Of a DNA stretch of 64,000 nt, positions 18,015-25,041 are shown piece by piece. Each line of letters opens with the position of its first letter. Positions within the stretch are counted from its first letter, which is position 1. The stretch covers positions 248,001 through 312,000 of the forward strand of contig NZ_JACBJG010000004.1 of NCBI RefSeq assembly GCF_015910535.1. The letters are read 5' to 3'. Source of the stretch: Saccharomonospora sp. NB11 (GTDB lineage Bacteria > Actinomycetota > Actinomycetes > Mycobacteriales > Pseudonocardiaceae). Position numbers and translations under genes: made by a program. Below the pieces are notes generated by a model that was given only the letters and a program-made list of their open reading frames with translations, did not search any database and was not told where the DNA came from.

Positions 18015-18250
18015 CCCAGCCGCCCCGTCCCGACACCATGGACCTCCTCGAACCGGTCGCCGACGAGGTGAGCGTGAGTTCGCCCGAGCGCCGGATCGCC
18101 CTGGTGGACCTGCTCGACCGGGTCCTCGCCGGGGGCGTGGTGCTGACCGGCGAGGTGCGGTTGTGCATCGCCGACGTCGACCTGGTGCACGTCTCGTTGC
18201 GTGCCTTGATCACGTCGGTGGGAACGCTGAACCGAGGAGGTCGGCCGTGA
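18011..18250 (+). CDS. gvpS: Gas vesicle GvpA/J-family protein (GvpS/GvpM type)
   Basis: 79 residues from a GTG overlapping the gvpL stop. The short GvpA/J-like core (IALVDLLDRVLAGGVVLTGEV, VDLVHVSLRALITSVGTL) is more diverged than in GvpA or GvpJ. In Streptomyces-type clusters the third A/J-family member after gvpL is named GvpS, and GvpM is the equivalent elsewhere, so the symbol rests on gene order. Confidence 0.85.
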   Translation: MTQPPRPDTMDLLEPVADEVSVSSPERRIALVDLLDRVLAGGVVLTGEVRLCIADVDLVHVSLRALITSVGTLNRGGRP

Positions 18251-18558
18251 GCGACGCCACCGGTGACCCGCGTTACCGCAATCCCCTCGCGGAGCGCATC
18301 GACTCCGACCCCGAGAACGTCGAACACGGTTTGGCGAGCCTGGTCCTGACCATCATCGAGCTGTTGCGGCAGATCATGGAACGGCAGGCGTTGCGTCGCG
18401 TCGACGACGGTGATCTCACCGACGAGCAGGTGGAACGCATCGGCCAGACGCTGATGAAGCTGGAGGAGCGGATGGAGGAGCTGCGCGAGCACTTCGGGCT
18501 CGCGCCCGAAGACCTGAACATCGATCTGGGTCCGCTCGGTCCTCTGCTCGGCGACTGA
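18247..18558 (+). CDS. gvpK: Gas vesicle protein GvpK
   Basis: 103 residues from a GTG overlapping the previous stop (GTGA). Characteristic GvpK sequence: NVEHGLASLVLTIIELLRQI, MERQALRRVDDGDLTDEQVE and LGLMKLEE-like helices ending in LGPLGPLL. An accessory assembly protein and the last gene of the operon. Confidence 0.93.
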   Translation: MSDATGDPRYRNPLAERIDSDPENVEHGLASLVLTIIELLRQIMERQALRRVDDGDLTDEQVERIGQTLMKLEERMEELREHFGLAPEDLNIDLGPLGPLLGD

Positions 18559-18583
18559 GAGCGATTTCCTATGCTGTCGCGCC

Positions 18584-18961
18584 ATGAGTTCGTTGACCGG
18601 CGCGCAGCAGGTGGCCTTCGCCCGACGTGACCTGGACGCGCTCACGCGGCGGCTCCGCGCCGCCGGAGTGACGGCGTCGACACTGGGTCCGGCGCAGCTC
18701 GCAGGCGTGGACCAGCACGCGGCCGCCGTGCGCGACATCCTGTCGATCGAAAGCGCCACGTTCGGCGTCGTCGAGCTGGCCGCCTACGCCCAGGGGGTGC
18801 TCGACGGGGCGGCGGAGGCCGACTGGACGCCCGAGACGCACTTCCTCTCCTCGTGCCCGACCGGCGAGTGGATCGTGCTGCGGTTGCTCGCGGTGTGCGC
18901 GCTCGCCGACGCCCAGGCAGGCGACGACGTGCCGGACATCGACCCGCTGCTCTTCTCCTGA
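18584..18961 (+). CDS. Conserved small actinobacterial-type protein, unknown function
   Basis: 125 residues, mostly helical, no membrane segment. A VDQHAAAVRDIL motif and LRLLAVCALADAQAG near the C-terminus recall small actinobacterial DUF6401-like proteins; this is from memory and not searched. A TATGCT -10 box (18570-18575) ends 8 bases before the ATG, so the gene probably has its own promoter and a leaderless mRNA, separate from the gvp operon. Confidence 0.75.
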   Translation: MSSLTGAQQVAFARRDLDALTRRLRAAGVTASTLGPAQLAGVDQHAAAVRDILSIESATFGVVELAAYAQGVLDGAAEADWTPETHFLSSCPTGEWIVLRLLAVCALADAQAGDDVPDIDPLLFS

Positions 18962-18968
18962 CACGACG

Positions 18969-18996
18969 ACGCCGGGCCGCCGTGGCGACCCGGCGT
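18969..18996. terminator. Hairpin between convergent genes
   Basis: ACGCCGGG and CCCGGCGT form an 8-bp perfect stem around a 12-base loop in the 48-base gap between the gene ending at 18961 and the convergent one ending at 19010. No T-run follows, so it would be an intrinsic terminator of the GC-rich actinobacterial kind. Confidence 0.5.
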
Positions 18997-19009
18997 GTCC
19001 CGGCGGATC

Positions 19010-19789
19010 TCACGACGACGTCGGCGGCTGCGTGGTGCGCCGCGTCTGCTCCCCCTGTGCCTCGAACGGCTCGGTCTGCGCACGGCTGACGTCCTCCCGG
19101 CCGCGCTGGTAGGCCTCCGCCTGCGCCCGGGCGTTGGGCATCTCCTCCTCGGCGCGGTTGAGCCAGCGATCCCAGCGCTGCTGCATGGGCCGCATCAGGC
19201 CACCGCCGACCCCGATGGCGAGGATCGCCCCGATCGTCGCGAGCACCGCGATGAGCACCGGGGTCGTGACCGTCGTGGCGATGCCGATCTGGTTCAGGGC
19301 GGCGATCACACCGAGACCGACGATGATCACCTGCACTGCGGTGGCGACCGCGCGGCCGTAGCTCAGGCCGCTCATGACGCCCATCATGAGGTCCTTGACA
19401 CCGCTGGCGACGGCCGTGACCACGACGATGATCACGATGGCGACGATGGCCCTCGGCAGCCAGGCCACGATCGCGGCCAGCAGGTCGCTCACCGGGTTCG
19501 GCCCGAAGACCCCGAAGGCGAGCTGCAGCGCAATCAACAACACGGCGTAGAACACGATGGCCGCGACAAGACCGCTCGCGTCGTAGCGCGACCCCTCCAG
19601 CGCGCGCTTGATACCGCCGCGCTCCACCGCCCGGTCGAAGTTGAGCCGCTCCAACACGACGTCGACCAGCTTGCGCAGACCTTTGGCGATCAGCCACCCG
19701 ATGAGAAGGATGACCAGGAAGGCAGCGAACTTCGGCAGGAAGGTGATGACCGACCGAAGGGCTTCGTTGAACGATTCCGTGATGTTCAT
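19010..19789 (-). CDS. Membrane-helix protein, mechanosensitive-channel-like (no MscS domain)
   Basis: 259 residues from the ATG at 19789. The N-terminal ITESFNEALRSVITFLPKF and hydrophobic FLVILLIGWLIAKGLRKLV match the 'conserved TM helix' repeat found in small-conductance mechanosensitive channel relatives. About five membrane helices follow, and a charged ~70-residue cytosolic tail ends the protein. The beta-barrel MscS domain is not visible, so channel activity is uncertain. A stress-type promoter lies upstream at 19898-19920, compatible with a turgor or osmotic role. Confidence 0.8.
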   Translation of the reverse strand: MNITESFNEALRSVITFLPKFAAFLVILLIGWLIAKGLRKLVDVVLERLNFDRAVERGGIKRALEGSRYDASGLVAAIVFYAVLLIALQLAFGVFGPNPVSDLLAAIVAWLPRAIVAIVIIVVVTAVASGVKDLMMGVMSGLSYGRAVATAVQVIIVGLGVIAALNQIGIATTVTTPVLIAVLATIGAILAIGVGGGLMRPMQQRWDRWLNRAEEEMPNARAQAEAYQRGREDVSRAQTEPFEAQGEQTRRTTQPPTSS

Positions 19790-20097
19790 CGGGGGTTCAC
19801 ATCCTTTCCGTGGCCGGCCGGTCCTCGTCACGTCACTGGGCCGGACCACTCGGATCCGCCCGTGCCGGGCCACACGGTTCGTCGGCTGTGCCGGGGAGTA
19901 CCCGGTTTGCGCCCCGAAACTCACGAACCGTAGACACCCTTTCGGGAGCGCATCGCTCCACCCGGGTGACACTCAACGGTCGAAACCCCCGCAAACTCCC
20001 ATCAATAGCACACTCTGGGTGATCGTCTACACACAGGTCGTTGTCACCGTCGCGCGGTGGCACGCCATAGTGTGAGCGCCCGCGAGCGGAGGTGATC
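19790..20097. other. Divergent promoter region, membrane-helix protein / DnaJ-NERD
   Basis: 308 bases between two divergent genes. It contains the sigma-F/B-like promoter at 19898-19920 for the minus-strand gene. For the plus strand only a weak TTGTCA (20041) with TAGTGT (20068) is visible, at unusually wide spacing. No tRNA or riboswitch recognised. Confidence 0.5.
19898..19920 (-). promoter_or_regulatory. Sigma-F/sigma-B-like promoter for the membrane-helix gene
   Basis: On the minus strand GTTT (19920-19917), a 13-base spacer and GGGTAC (19903-19898) match the general-stress promoter pattern; the spacer is 2 bases shorter than usual. It lies 109 bases upstream of the ATG at 19789. Binding by a stress sigma factor is inferred. 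Confidence 0.5.
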
Positions 20098-21246
20098 GTG
20101 TCCGAGGTCGACTACTACGCGGTGCTGGGCGTCGAGCGCGACGCCTCCCCGGCCGAGATCAAGTCGGCGTACCGCACCCTCGCACGGAAGGCTCACCCTG
20201 ACGCGGGAGGGTCCGCGGAGGAGTTTCAACTGCTGCGGCAGGCCTACGAGACGCTGTCCGATCCGGTCCTGCGGGCGGCGTACGACCGTCGTGGTCGACG
20301 GCCGTCGCTGGCCCTCTCCGCGGAGACCCGCGCGAGCCGGTGGTCCCGACCTCGTCGCTTCGGCGAGGACCCCGATTTCGTGCCGTCCGCGCCGAGCATC
20401 GACGTCGACTCCCTCACCTGGTGGCACCTCGTCGGCGACGCCGCCCGGGTGCATTACGCACATCCCGGCTCCCCCGGGCACGCCACGGCCGCGGGTGCGG
20501 CGGGCGGCATGGTGCTGTTGCCGCTGCCGCTGCTCCTGCCGTTCGCGTTCTCCGCGTGGTTGACGGCGGTGTGGGCGCTGCTGATGGTGTCCGCGGCGGC
20601 CGCTGCCGCGCTGCTGGTGCGGCGGCACCTCGAATCGCTGCGCACGGTGCGGGCGTTCCGCAGCGAGTTCGGCGACCGTGTCGTGTTCGGCGCTCCGGGG
20701 TCGGAGGACGACGAGGCCGTCCAGCGACTGACCGCCGAGCTGTGCGAGCGCTACCTCACCCGCCTGCCCGGCGTCCGCATCTTCCACGGCCTCGCGTGGC
20801 CCGACTCGGTGTTCGCCGACATCCACCACGCCGTCCTGTGCGGGCGCAGGCTCGTCCTGGTCGAGTCGAAGTCGTGGCTGCCGGGGCACTACGGACTGGC
20901 CGACGACGGCACGCTCACCCGCAACGGCCGCCGGTTCCGCGGCGGCGGCTCCCAGCTCCCCACCGGCATCGAGGCGTTCCGCCGCCTGCTCCCCGACGTC
21001 GAGGTGCTCGGCGTTCTGGTGGTGTATCCCAGCCGGGACGGCGAGCTCACCGCCGACGAGCCGTACCTCGACGACCTCGTCGGGACCGACGAGGCGGTGC
21101 CGCTGACGCCCGAGCAGTTCGTGGAGCACGTCGGGGACTGGCTGGCCACCGAACCGGTCACCGTCGACCGGCACGTCTTCCGCACGGTGCTGCAACAGGT
21201 CGTCGACAGTTCCTCGAACACCGAATCCCCGGCCGCCGCCGGCTGA
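20098..21246 (+). CDS. DnaJ domain - membrane - NERD-like nuclease domain fusion
   Basis: 382 residues; GTG at 20098 chosen because GGAGG lies 5 bases before it (a GTG two codons upstream overlaps that site). A J-domain (about 1-65: DYYAVLGVERDASPAEIK, HPD in KAHPDAGGS, YETLSDPVLRAAYD) is followed by a linker, two membrane helices (about 140-175) and a C-terminal NERD-like domain (about 200-360). There, DSVFADIHHAVL and LVLVESKSWLPGHYG provide the D...E-x-K catalytic pattern. J-domains recruit DnaK; NERD domains are nuclease-related. The combination suggests a membrane-tethered nuclease or chaperone adaptor; function unknown. Confidence 0.85.
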   Translation: MSEVDYYAVLGVERDASPAEIKSAYRTLARKAHPDAGGSAEEFQLLRQAYETLSDPVLRAAYDRRGRRPSLALSAETRASRWSRPRRFGEDPDFVPSAPSIDVDSLTWWHLVGDAARVHYAHPGSPGHATAAGAAGGMVLLPLPLLLPFAFSAWLTAVWALLMVSAAAAAALLVRRHLESLRTVRAFRSEFGDRVVFGAPGSEDDEAVQRLTAELCERYLTRLPGVRIFHGLAWPDSVFADIHHAVLCGRRLVLVESKSWLPGHYGLADDGTLTRNGRRFRGGGSQLPTGIEAFRRLLPDVEVLGVLVVYPSRDGELTADEPYLDDLVGTDEAVPLTPEQFVEHVGDWLATEPVTVDRHVFRTVLQQVVDSSSNTESPAAAG

Positions 21247-21386
21247 GCCCGGCCAGGCCGCCGCCACGGCGGGAGAGGCGACCGCTGCGCCCGGGCCGCC
21301 CTGGTCACGTCGACGTACTACCGCCCCGTCACCTGGGGCGCGGGAACGATCACACCCCCGAATCGGCCGATCCCCTGGTACGGTAC

Positions 21387-21400
21387 TAAGCGCACGCTTA
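21387..21400. promoter_or_regulatory. TetR-type operator upstream of the SDR/MaoC genes
   Basis: TAAGCG-CA-CGCTTA is a perfect 6+6 inverted repeat, 77 bases before the GTG at 21478, next to a TACGGT -10-like box. The same palindrome occurs at 32871-32884 and, imperfectly, at 33579-33592, so one regulator may bind all three. Confidence 0.65.
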
Positions 21401-21477
21401 CCACTGCCCAACGACACTCGACGACGAGGAGCCCGACGGGCCGCCGTGCGTTCGAGCGTCCGAACGAAAGGACTGCT

Positions 21478-22239
21478 GTGACCGATTCCCCCTCTCGCGT
21501 CGCCATCGTCACCGGTGCCGGACGTGGCATCGGCTCCGCGATCGCCCAGCGTCTCGCCTCCGACGGCTTCGCCGTCGCCCTGCTCGACCTTGCCGAGGAC
21601 GCCGTGAAGGCCGGTGCCGACGCGATCAACGCCGACGGCGGCCGCGCGATCGGTGTCGCCGTGGACGTGTCCGACGCCGAGGCGGTGGACACGGCCGTGG
21701 CCACGGTGGTGGAGCAGCTCGGCGCACCGACCGTGCTGGTCAACAACGCGGGCATCACCCGCGACAACCTGCTCTTCAAGATGTCCGAGAGCGACTGGGA
21801 CTCGGTGATGAACGTGCACCTGCGGGGCTCCTTCCTGATGAGCCGGGCCGCGCAGAAGCACATGACCGAGCAGGGCTGGGGCCGGATCGTGAACCTCTCC
21901 AGCACCTCGGCCCTCGGCAACCGCGGACAGGCGAACTACGCCGCCGCGAAGGCGGGCCTGCAGGGCTTCACCAAGACCCTGGCGATCGAACTCGGCAAGT
22001 TCGGCGTCACCGTCAACGCCATCGCCCCTGGCTTCATCGAGACCGAGATGACGGCGGCGACGGCCGAGCGCGTCGGGGTGCCGTTCGAGGACTTCAAGAA
22101 GGCCGCCGCCGCGGAGATCCCGGTGCGCCGGGTGGGGCAGCCGTCCGACATCGCCGGTGTCGTGTCGTTCCTCGTCAGCGACGACGCGTCGTTCGTGTCC
22201 GGCCAGGTCATCTACGTGGCGGGTGGGCCGAAGGCATGA
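21478..22239 (+). CDS. SDR-family 3-oxoacyl-(ACP/CoA) reductase, FabG-like
   Basis: 253 residues, GTG start behind AAAGGA. NAD(P)-binding TGAGRGIG near the N-terminus, NNAG, and the Ser...Tyr-x3-Lys active site (SSTSALGN then YAAAKAG). The IPVRRVGQPSDIAGVVSFL and GQVIYVAGG ends are FabG-like. It reduces 3-oxoacyl groups or oxidises 3-hydroxyacyl-CoA. Its TGA overlaps the start of the MaoC hydratase gene (ATGA), pointing to a joint role in acyl-CoA turnover rather than housekeeping fatty-acid synthesis. Confidence 0.9.
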   Translation: MTDSPSRVAIVTGAGRGIGSAIAQRLASDGFAVALLDLAEDAVKAGADAINADGGRAIGVAVDVSDAEAVDTAVATVVEQLGAPTVLVNNAGITRDNLLFKMSESDWDSVMNVHLRGSFLMSRAAQKHMTEQGWGRIVNLSSTSALGNRGQANYAAAKAGLQGFTKTLAIELGKFGVTVNAIAPGFIETEMTAATAERVGVPFEDFKKAAAAEIPVRRVGQPSDIAGVVSFLVSDDASFVSGQVIYVAGGPKA

Positions 22240-22697
22240 GCGAGCCGCGCACCTTCGCCGACGTCGAGGAGTTCGCCGCCGCGGTCGGGCAGCCGCTCGG
22301 CACGGGCCCGTGGCACGAGATCACCCAGGAGCAGGTGAACCTCTTCGCCGACGCCACCGACGACCACCAGTGGATCCACGTCGACCTGGAGAAGGCTGCG
22401 GCGGGACCGTTCGGAGCCCCCATCGCGCACGGCTACCTGACGCTGTCGCTGATCCCCAGCCTCGGTGCGGACATCTACCGCATCGAGAACCTGCGGATGG
22501 GCATCAACTACGGGCTCAACAAGGTCCGCTTCCCGCAGCCGGTGACGGTGGGCTCCCGCATCAGGGCGCACGCCGAGCTGGTGTCGGTGACGCCCGGCGC
22601 GCAGGGCAGCCAGGCCGTCGTGAAGTGGACGATCGAGATCGAGGGCGTCGACAAGCCCGCCTGTGTCGCCGAGACCGTCGCGCTGCTGGTGGCGTAG
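22236..22697 (+). CDS. MaoC-like (R)-specific enoyl-CoA hydratase
   Basis: 153 residues, single hot-dog domain. The hydratase-2 motif is present: FADATDDHQWIHVD (catalytic Asp and His) followed by GAPIAHGYLTLSL. Such enzymes hydrate trans-2-enoyl-CoA to (R)-3-hydroxyacyl-CoA, a fitting partner for the coupled SDR reductase upstream. Cytosolic. Confidence 0.9.
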   Translation: MSEPRTFADVEEFAAAVGQPLGTGPWHEITQEQVNLFADATDDHQWIHVDLEKAAAGPFGAPIAHGYLTLSLIPSLGADIYRIENLRMGINYGLNKVRFPQPVTVGSRIRAHAELVSVTPGAQGSQAVVKWTIEIEGVDKPACVAETVALLVA

Positions 22698-22769
22698 CCC
22701 CGCACGGCCACGACGAGTCGGCCGCGAGACACACGAACCGTGCGGACGTGGTGCCGTTCGGCATCGGCC

Positions 22770-22787
22770 GTACCGACCGGTCGGTAC
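22770..22787. promoter_or_regulatory. 18-bp perfect palindrome upstream of the kinase/ACAD operon
   Basis: GTACCGACCGGTCGGTAC is a perfect palindrome in the 116-base gap before the ATG at 22814. ACCGACCGGTCGGT-type sequences are frequent TetR-family operators in actinobacteria. No regulator gene is adjacent, so the cognate repressor could be any of the TetR proteins here or one elsewhere. Confidence 0.7.
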
Positions 22788-22813
22788 CACGTCCGCCGTG
22801 ACGAGGAGGTCAC

Positions 22814-23833
22814 ATGAGCGCAGAGTCCCCACCCGGCCTCGATCTGACCCGGTTGCGAGCGCGGCTGGACGCCGACCGCCCGGGGCTGGTGACGGGAGCG
22901 CTGAACGCGCGGCTCGTCGAGGGCGGCCGGTCGAACCTCACCTACGTCGTCGACGACGGCACACACCGGTGGGTGGTCCGGCGGCCTCCGCTGGGACACG
23001 TGCTGCCCACCGCCCACGACATGGTGCGCGAGCACACGGTCATCAGCGCCCTCGGCCCCACGGACGTGCCCGTCCCGCCCACCGTGTTGTTGTGCACCGA
23101 CGAGTCGGTGATCGGCGCGCCGTTCTACGTCATGGACTTCGTCGAGGGCACGCCGTACCGGCGGCGCGACCAACTCGCCGCCCTCGGCGCCGAGCGCACC
23201 CGCGCGATCGCCGAGGCGATGATCGACACGCTCGCTCGCCTGCACGCCGTCGACCACACCGAGGTGGGGCTGGCGGAGTTCGGCAGGCCGGAGGGCTACC
23301 TGGAGCGGCAACTGCGGCGTTGGGGCAAGCAGCTCGACGCCTCCCGCAGCCGCGACATCCCGGGGATCGACACGTTGCGCGAGCGACTGTCGGCCCGACT
23401 GCCCAGCTCGCCGGAGCCGACCATCGTGCACGGCGACTACCGGCTGGACAACCTGCTCGTCGACGACCACGACCAGGTCACCGCCGTCCTGGACTGGGAG
23501 ATGTCCACGCTCGGCGACCCGCTCACCGACATCGCGTTGCTCATCGCCTACACCGAGGGAGAGGCGTTGGGTGACGAGATCTCCAGCGTGGCGACCGCTC
23601 CCGGCTTCCCACCCGTGCGTGACCTCGTCGCCCGGTACAGCGCCACGTCGGGACGCGACACCTCCGCCATGAACTGGTATCTCGGGTTCGCGTTCTTCAA
23701 GCTCGCCGTGATTCTGGAGGGTATCCACTTCCGGCACACCCAGGGCAAGACCGTCGGGGAAGGATTCGACCGCATCGGCGCGAGCGTCGCGCCGCTGGTG
23801 GCACGCGGCAACGCCACCCTGGAGGAGGACTGA
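22814..23833 (+). CDS. APH-family phosphotransferase of the ACAD10/11 type
   Basis: 339 residues; ATG with GAGGAGG 6 bases upstream. Aminoglycoside-phosphotransferase fold: VEGGRSNLTYVV, WVVRRPP, FYVMDFVEGTPY, catalytic HGDYRLDNLLVDD and the Mg-binding AVLDWEMSTLGDPLTDIALL. This is the kinase type found fused to acyl-CoA dehydrogenase in human ACAD10/11 and as LvaA in Pseudomonas levulinate degradation, where it phosphorylates 4-hydroxyacyl-CoA; antibiotic resistance is unlikely. Its stop overlaps the next gene, an acyl-CoA dehydrogenase (TGATG). Confidence 0.85.
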   Translation: MSAESPPGLDLTRLRARLDADRPGLVTGALNARLVEGGRSNLTYVVDDGTHRWVVRRPPLGHVLPTAHDMVREHTVISALGPTDVPVPPTVLLCTDESVIGAPFYVMDFVEGTPYRRRDQLAALGAERTRAIAEAMIDTLARLHAVDHTEVGLAEFGRPEGYLERQLRRWGKQLDASRSRDIPGIDTLRERLSARLPSSPEPTIVHGDYRLDNLLVDDHDQVTAVLDWEMSTLGDPLTDIALLIAYTEGEALGDEISSVATAPGFPPVRDLVARYSATSGRDTSAMNWYLGFAFFKLAVILEGIHFRHTQGKTVGEGFDRIGASVAPLVARGNATLEED

Positions 23834-25041
23834 TGGACTTCGCGTACGACGCCACCACCGAGCACTACCGCGAGCTGTTGCTCGCCTTCCTCGACGAGCA
23901 CGTCTACCCCGCCGAGGCCGTGCTGGCGGAGCAGACGAAGACGGCGGAGAACCCGTGGGACACGCTGCCGGTCGTCGAGGAGCTCAAGGCCGAGGCTCGG
24001 CGCCGGGGACTGTGGAACCTGTTCCTGCCCGGCGAGCGGGGCGCGGGACTCACCAACACCCAGTACGCGCCGCTGGCCGAGCTGATGGGACGCAGCCCGC
24101 ACCTGGCTCCCGTCGCCACCAACTGCGCGGCCCCGGACACGGGCAACATGGAGCTGCTGACCGAGTTCGGCACGCCGGAGCAGCAGAAGCAGTGGCTGGA
24201 ACCGTTGCTGGAGGGCGAGATCCGGTCGGCGTTCGCGATGACCGAGCCCGACGTCGCCTCGTCCGACGCCCGCAACGTGAGCACGCGCATCGAACGCGAC
24301 GGCGACGAGTACGTGATCACGGGTCGCAAGTGGTTCATCTCCGGGGCCATGAACCCGCGGTGCCAAATCTTCATCGTCATGGGCAAGACCGACCCCGACG
24401 CCGAACCCCACCGGCAGCAGAGCATGGTGCTCGTCCCCCGGGACACGCCCGGACTGGAGGTCCGGCGCCCGATGACCGTCTTCGGGTACGGCGACGAGGA
24501 GTCCGGCGGGCACGCCGAGGTGGTCTTCGACCGGGTCCGCGTCCCCGCGAGCAACCTCATCGGCGGTGAGGGCGACGGCTTCGCGATCGCCCAGGCCCGC
24601 CTCGGACCGGGCCGCATCCACCACTGCATGCGCGCCATCGGCATGGCGGAACGCGCGATCGAACTGATGTGTCGGCGCGCGGTCTCGCGGGTGGCGTTCG
24701 GCAAACCGCTCGCCGAGCAGGGCGTGGTGCAGGACTGGATCGCCGAGTCGCGGGTCCGGGTCGAGCAGCTCCGGCAACTGGTGCTCAAGACCGCCTGGCT
24801 CATGGACACCGTGGGCAACAAGGGCGCGCACACCGAGATCCAGGCCATCAAGATCGCCACGCCGCGCACGGTGGAGTGGATCCTCGACAAGGCCGTCCAG
24901 CTCCACGGCGCGGGCGGCGTCAGCCAGGACTTCCCGCTGGCGTCGCTGTGGGCGGGGGTACGCACGCTCCGGTTGGCCGACGGGCCGGACGAGGTGCACA
25001 AGCGCTCCCTCGCCCGGCGTGAGCTGAAGAGGTACCTGTGA
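23833..25041 (+). CDS. Acyl-CoA dehydrogenase (ACAD10/11-like)
   Basis: 402 residues. FAMTEPDVASSDA is the flavin/substrate loop, RKWFISGAMNPRC the next conserved strand, and VQLHGAGGVSQD with RLADGPDEVHKR the C-terminal FAD-binding part, the last resembling ACAD10/11. Flavoenzyme that alpha,beta-dehydrogenates acyl-CoA; with the coupled upstream kinase it could handle 4-hydroxy(phospho)acyl-CoA. Cytosolic. Confidence 0.9.
   Translation: MDFAYDATTEHYRELLLAFLDEHVYPAEAVLAEQTKTAENPWDTLPVVEELKAEARRRGLWNLFLPGERGAGLTNTQYAPLAELMGRSPHLAPVATNCAAPDTGNMELLTEFGTPEQQKQWLEPLLEGEIRSAFAMTEPDVASSDARNVSTRIERDGDEYVITGRKWFISGAMNPRCQIFIVMGKTDPDAEPHRQQSMVLVPRDTPGLEVRRPMTVFGYGDEESGGHAEVVFDRVRVPASNLIGGEGDGFAIAQARLGPGRIHHCMRAIGMAERAIELMCRRAVSRVAFGKPLAEQGVVQDWIAESRVRVEQLRQLVLKTAWLMDTVGNKGAHTEIQAIKIATPRTVEWILDKAVQLHGAGGVSQDFPLASLWAGVRTLRLADGPDEVHKRSLARRELKRYL

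Noticed and set aside
22814-23833. Aminoglycoside resistance gene
   Set aside because: APH fold only; sequence and coupling to acyl-CoA dehydrogenase fit the ACAD10/11 kinase group instead.
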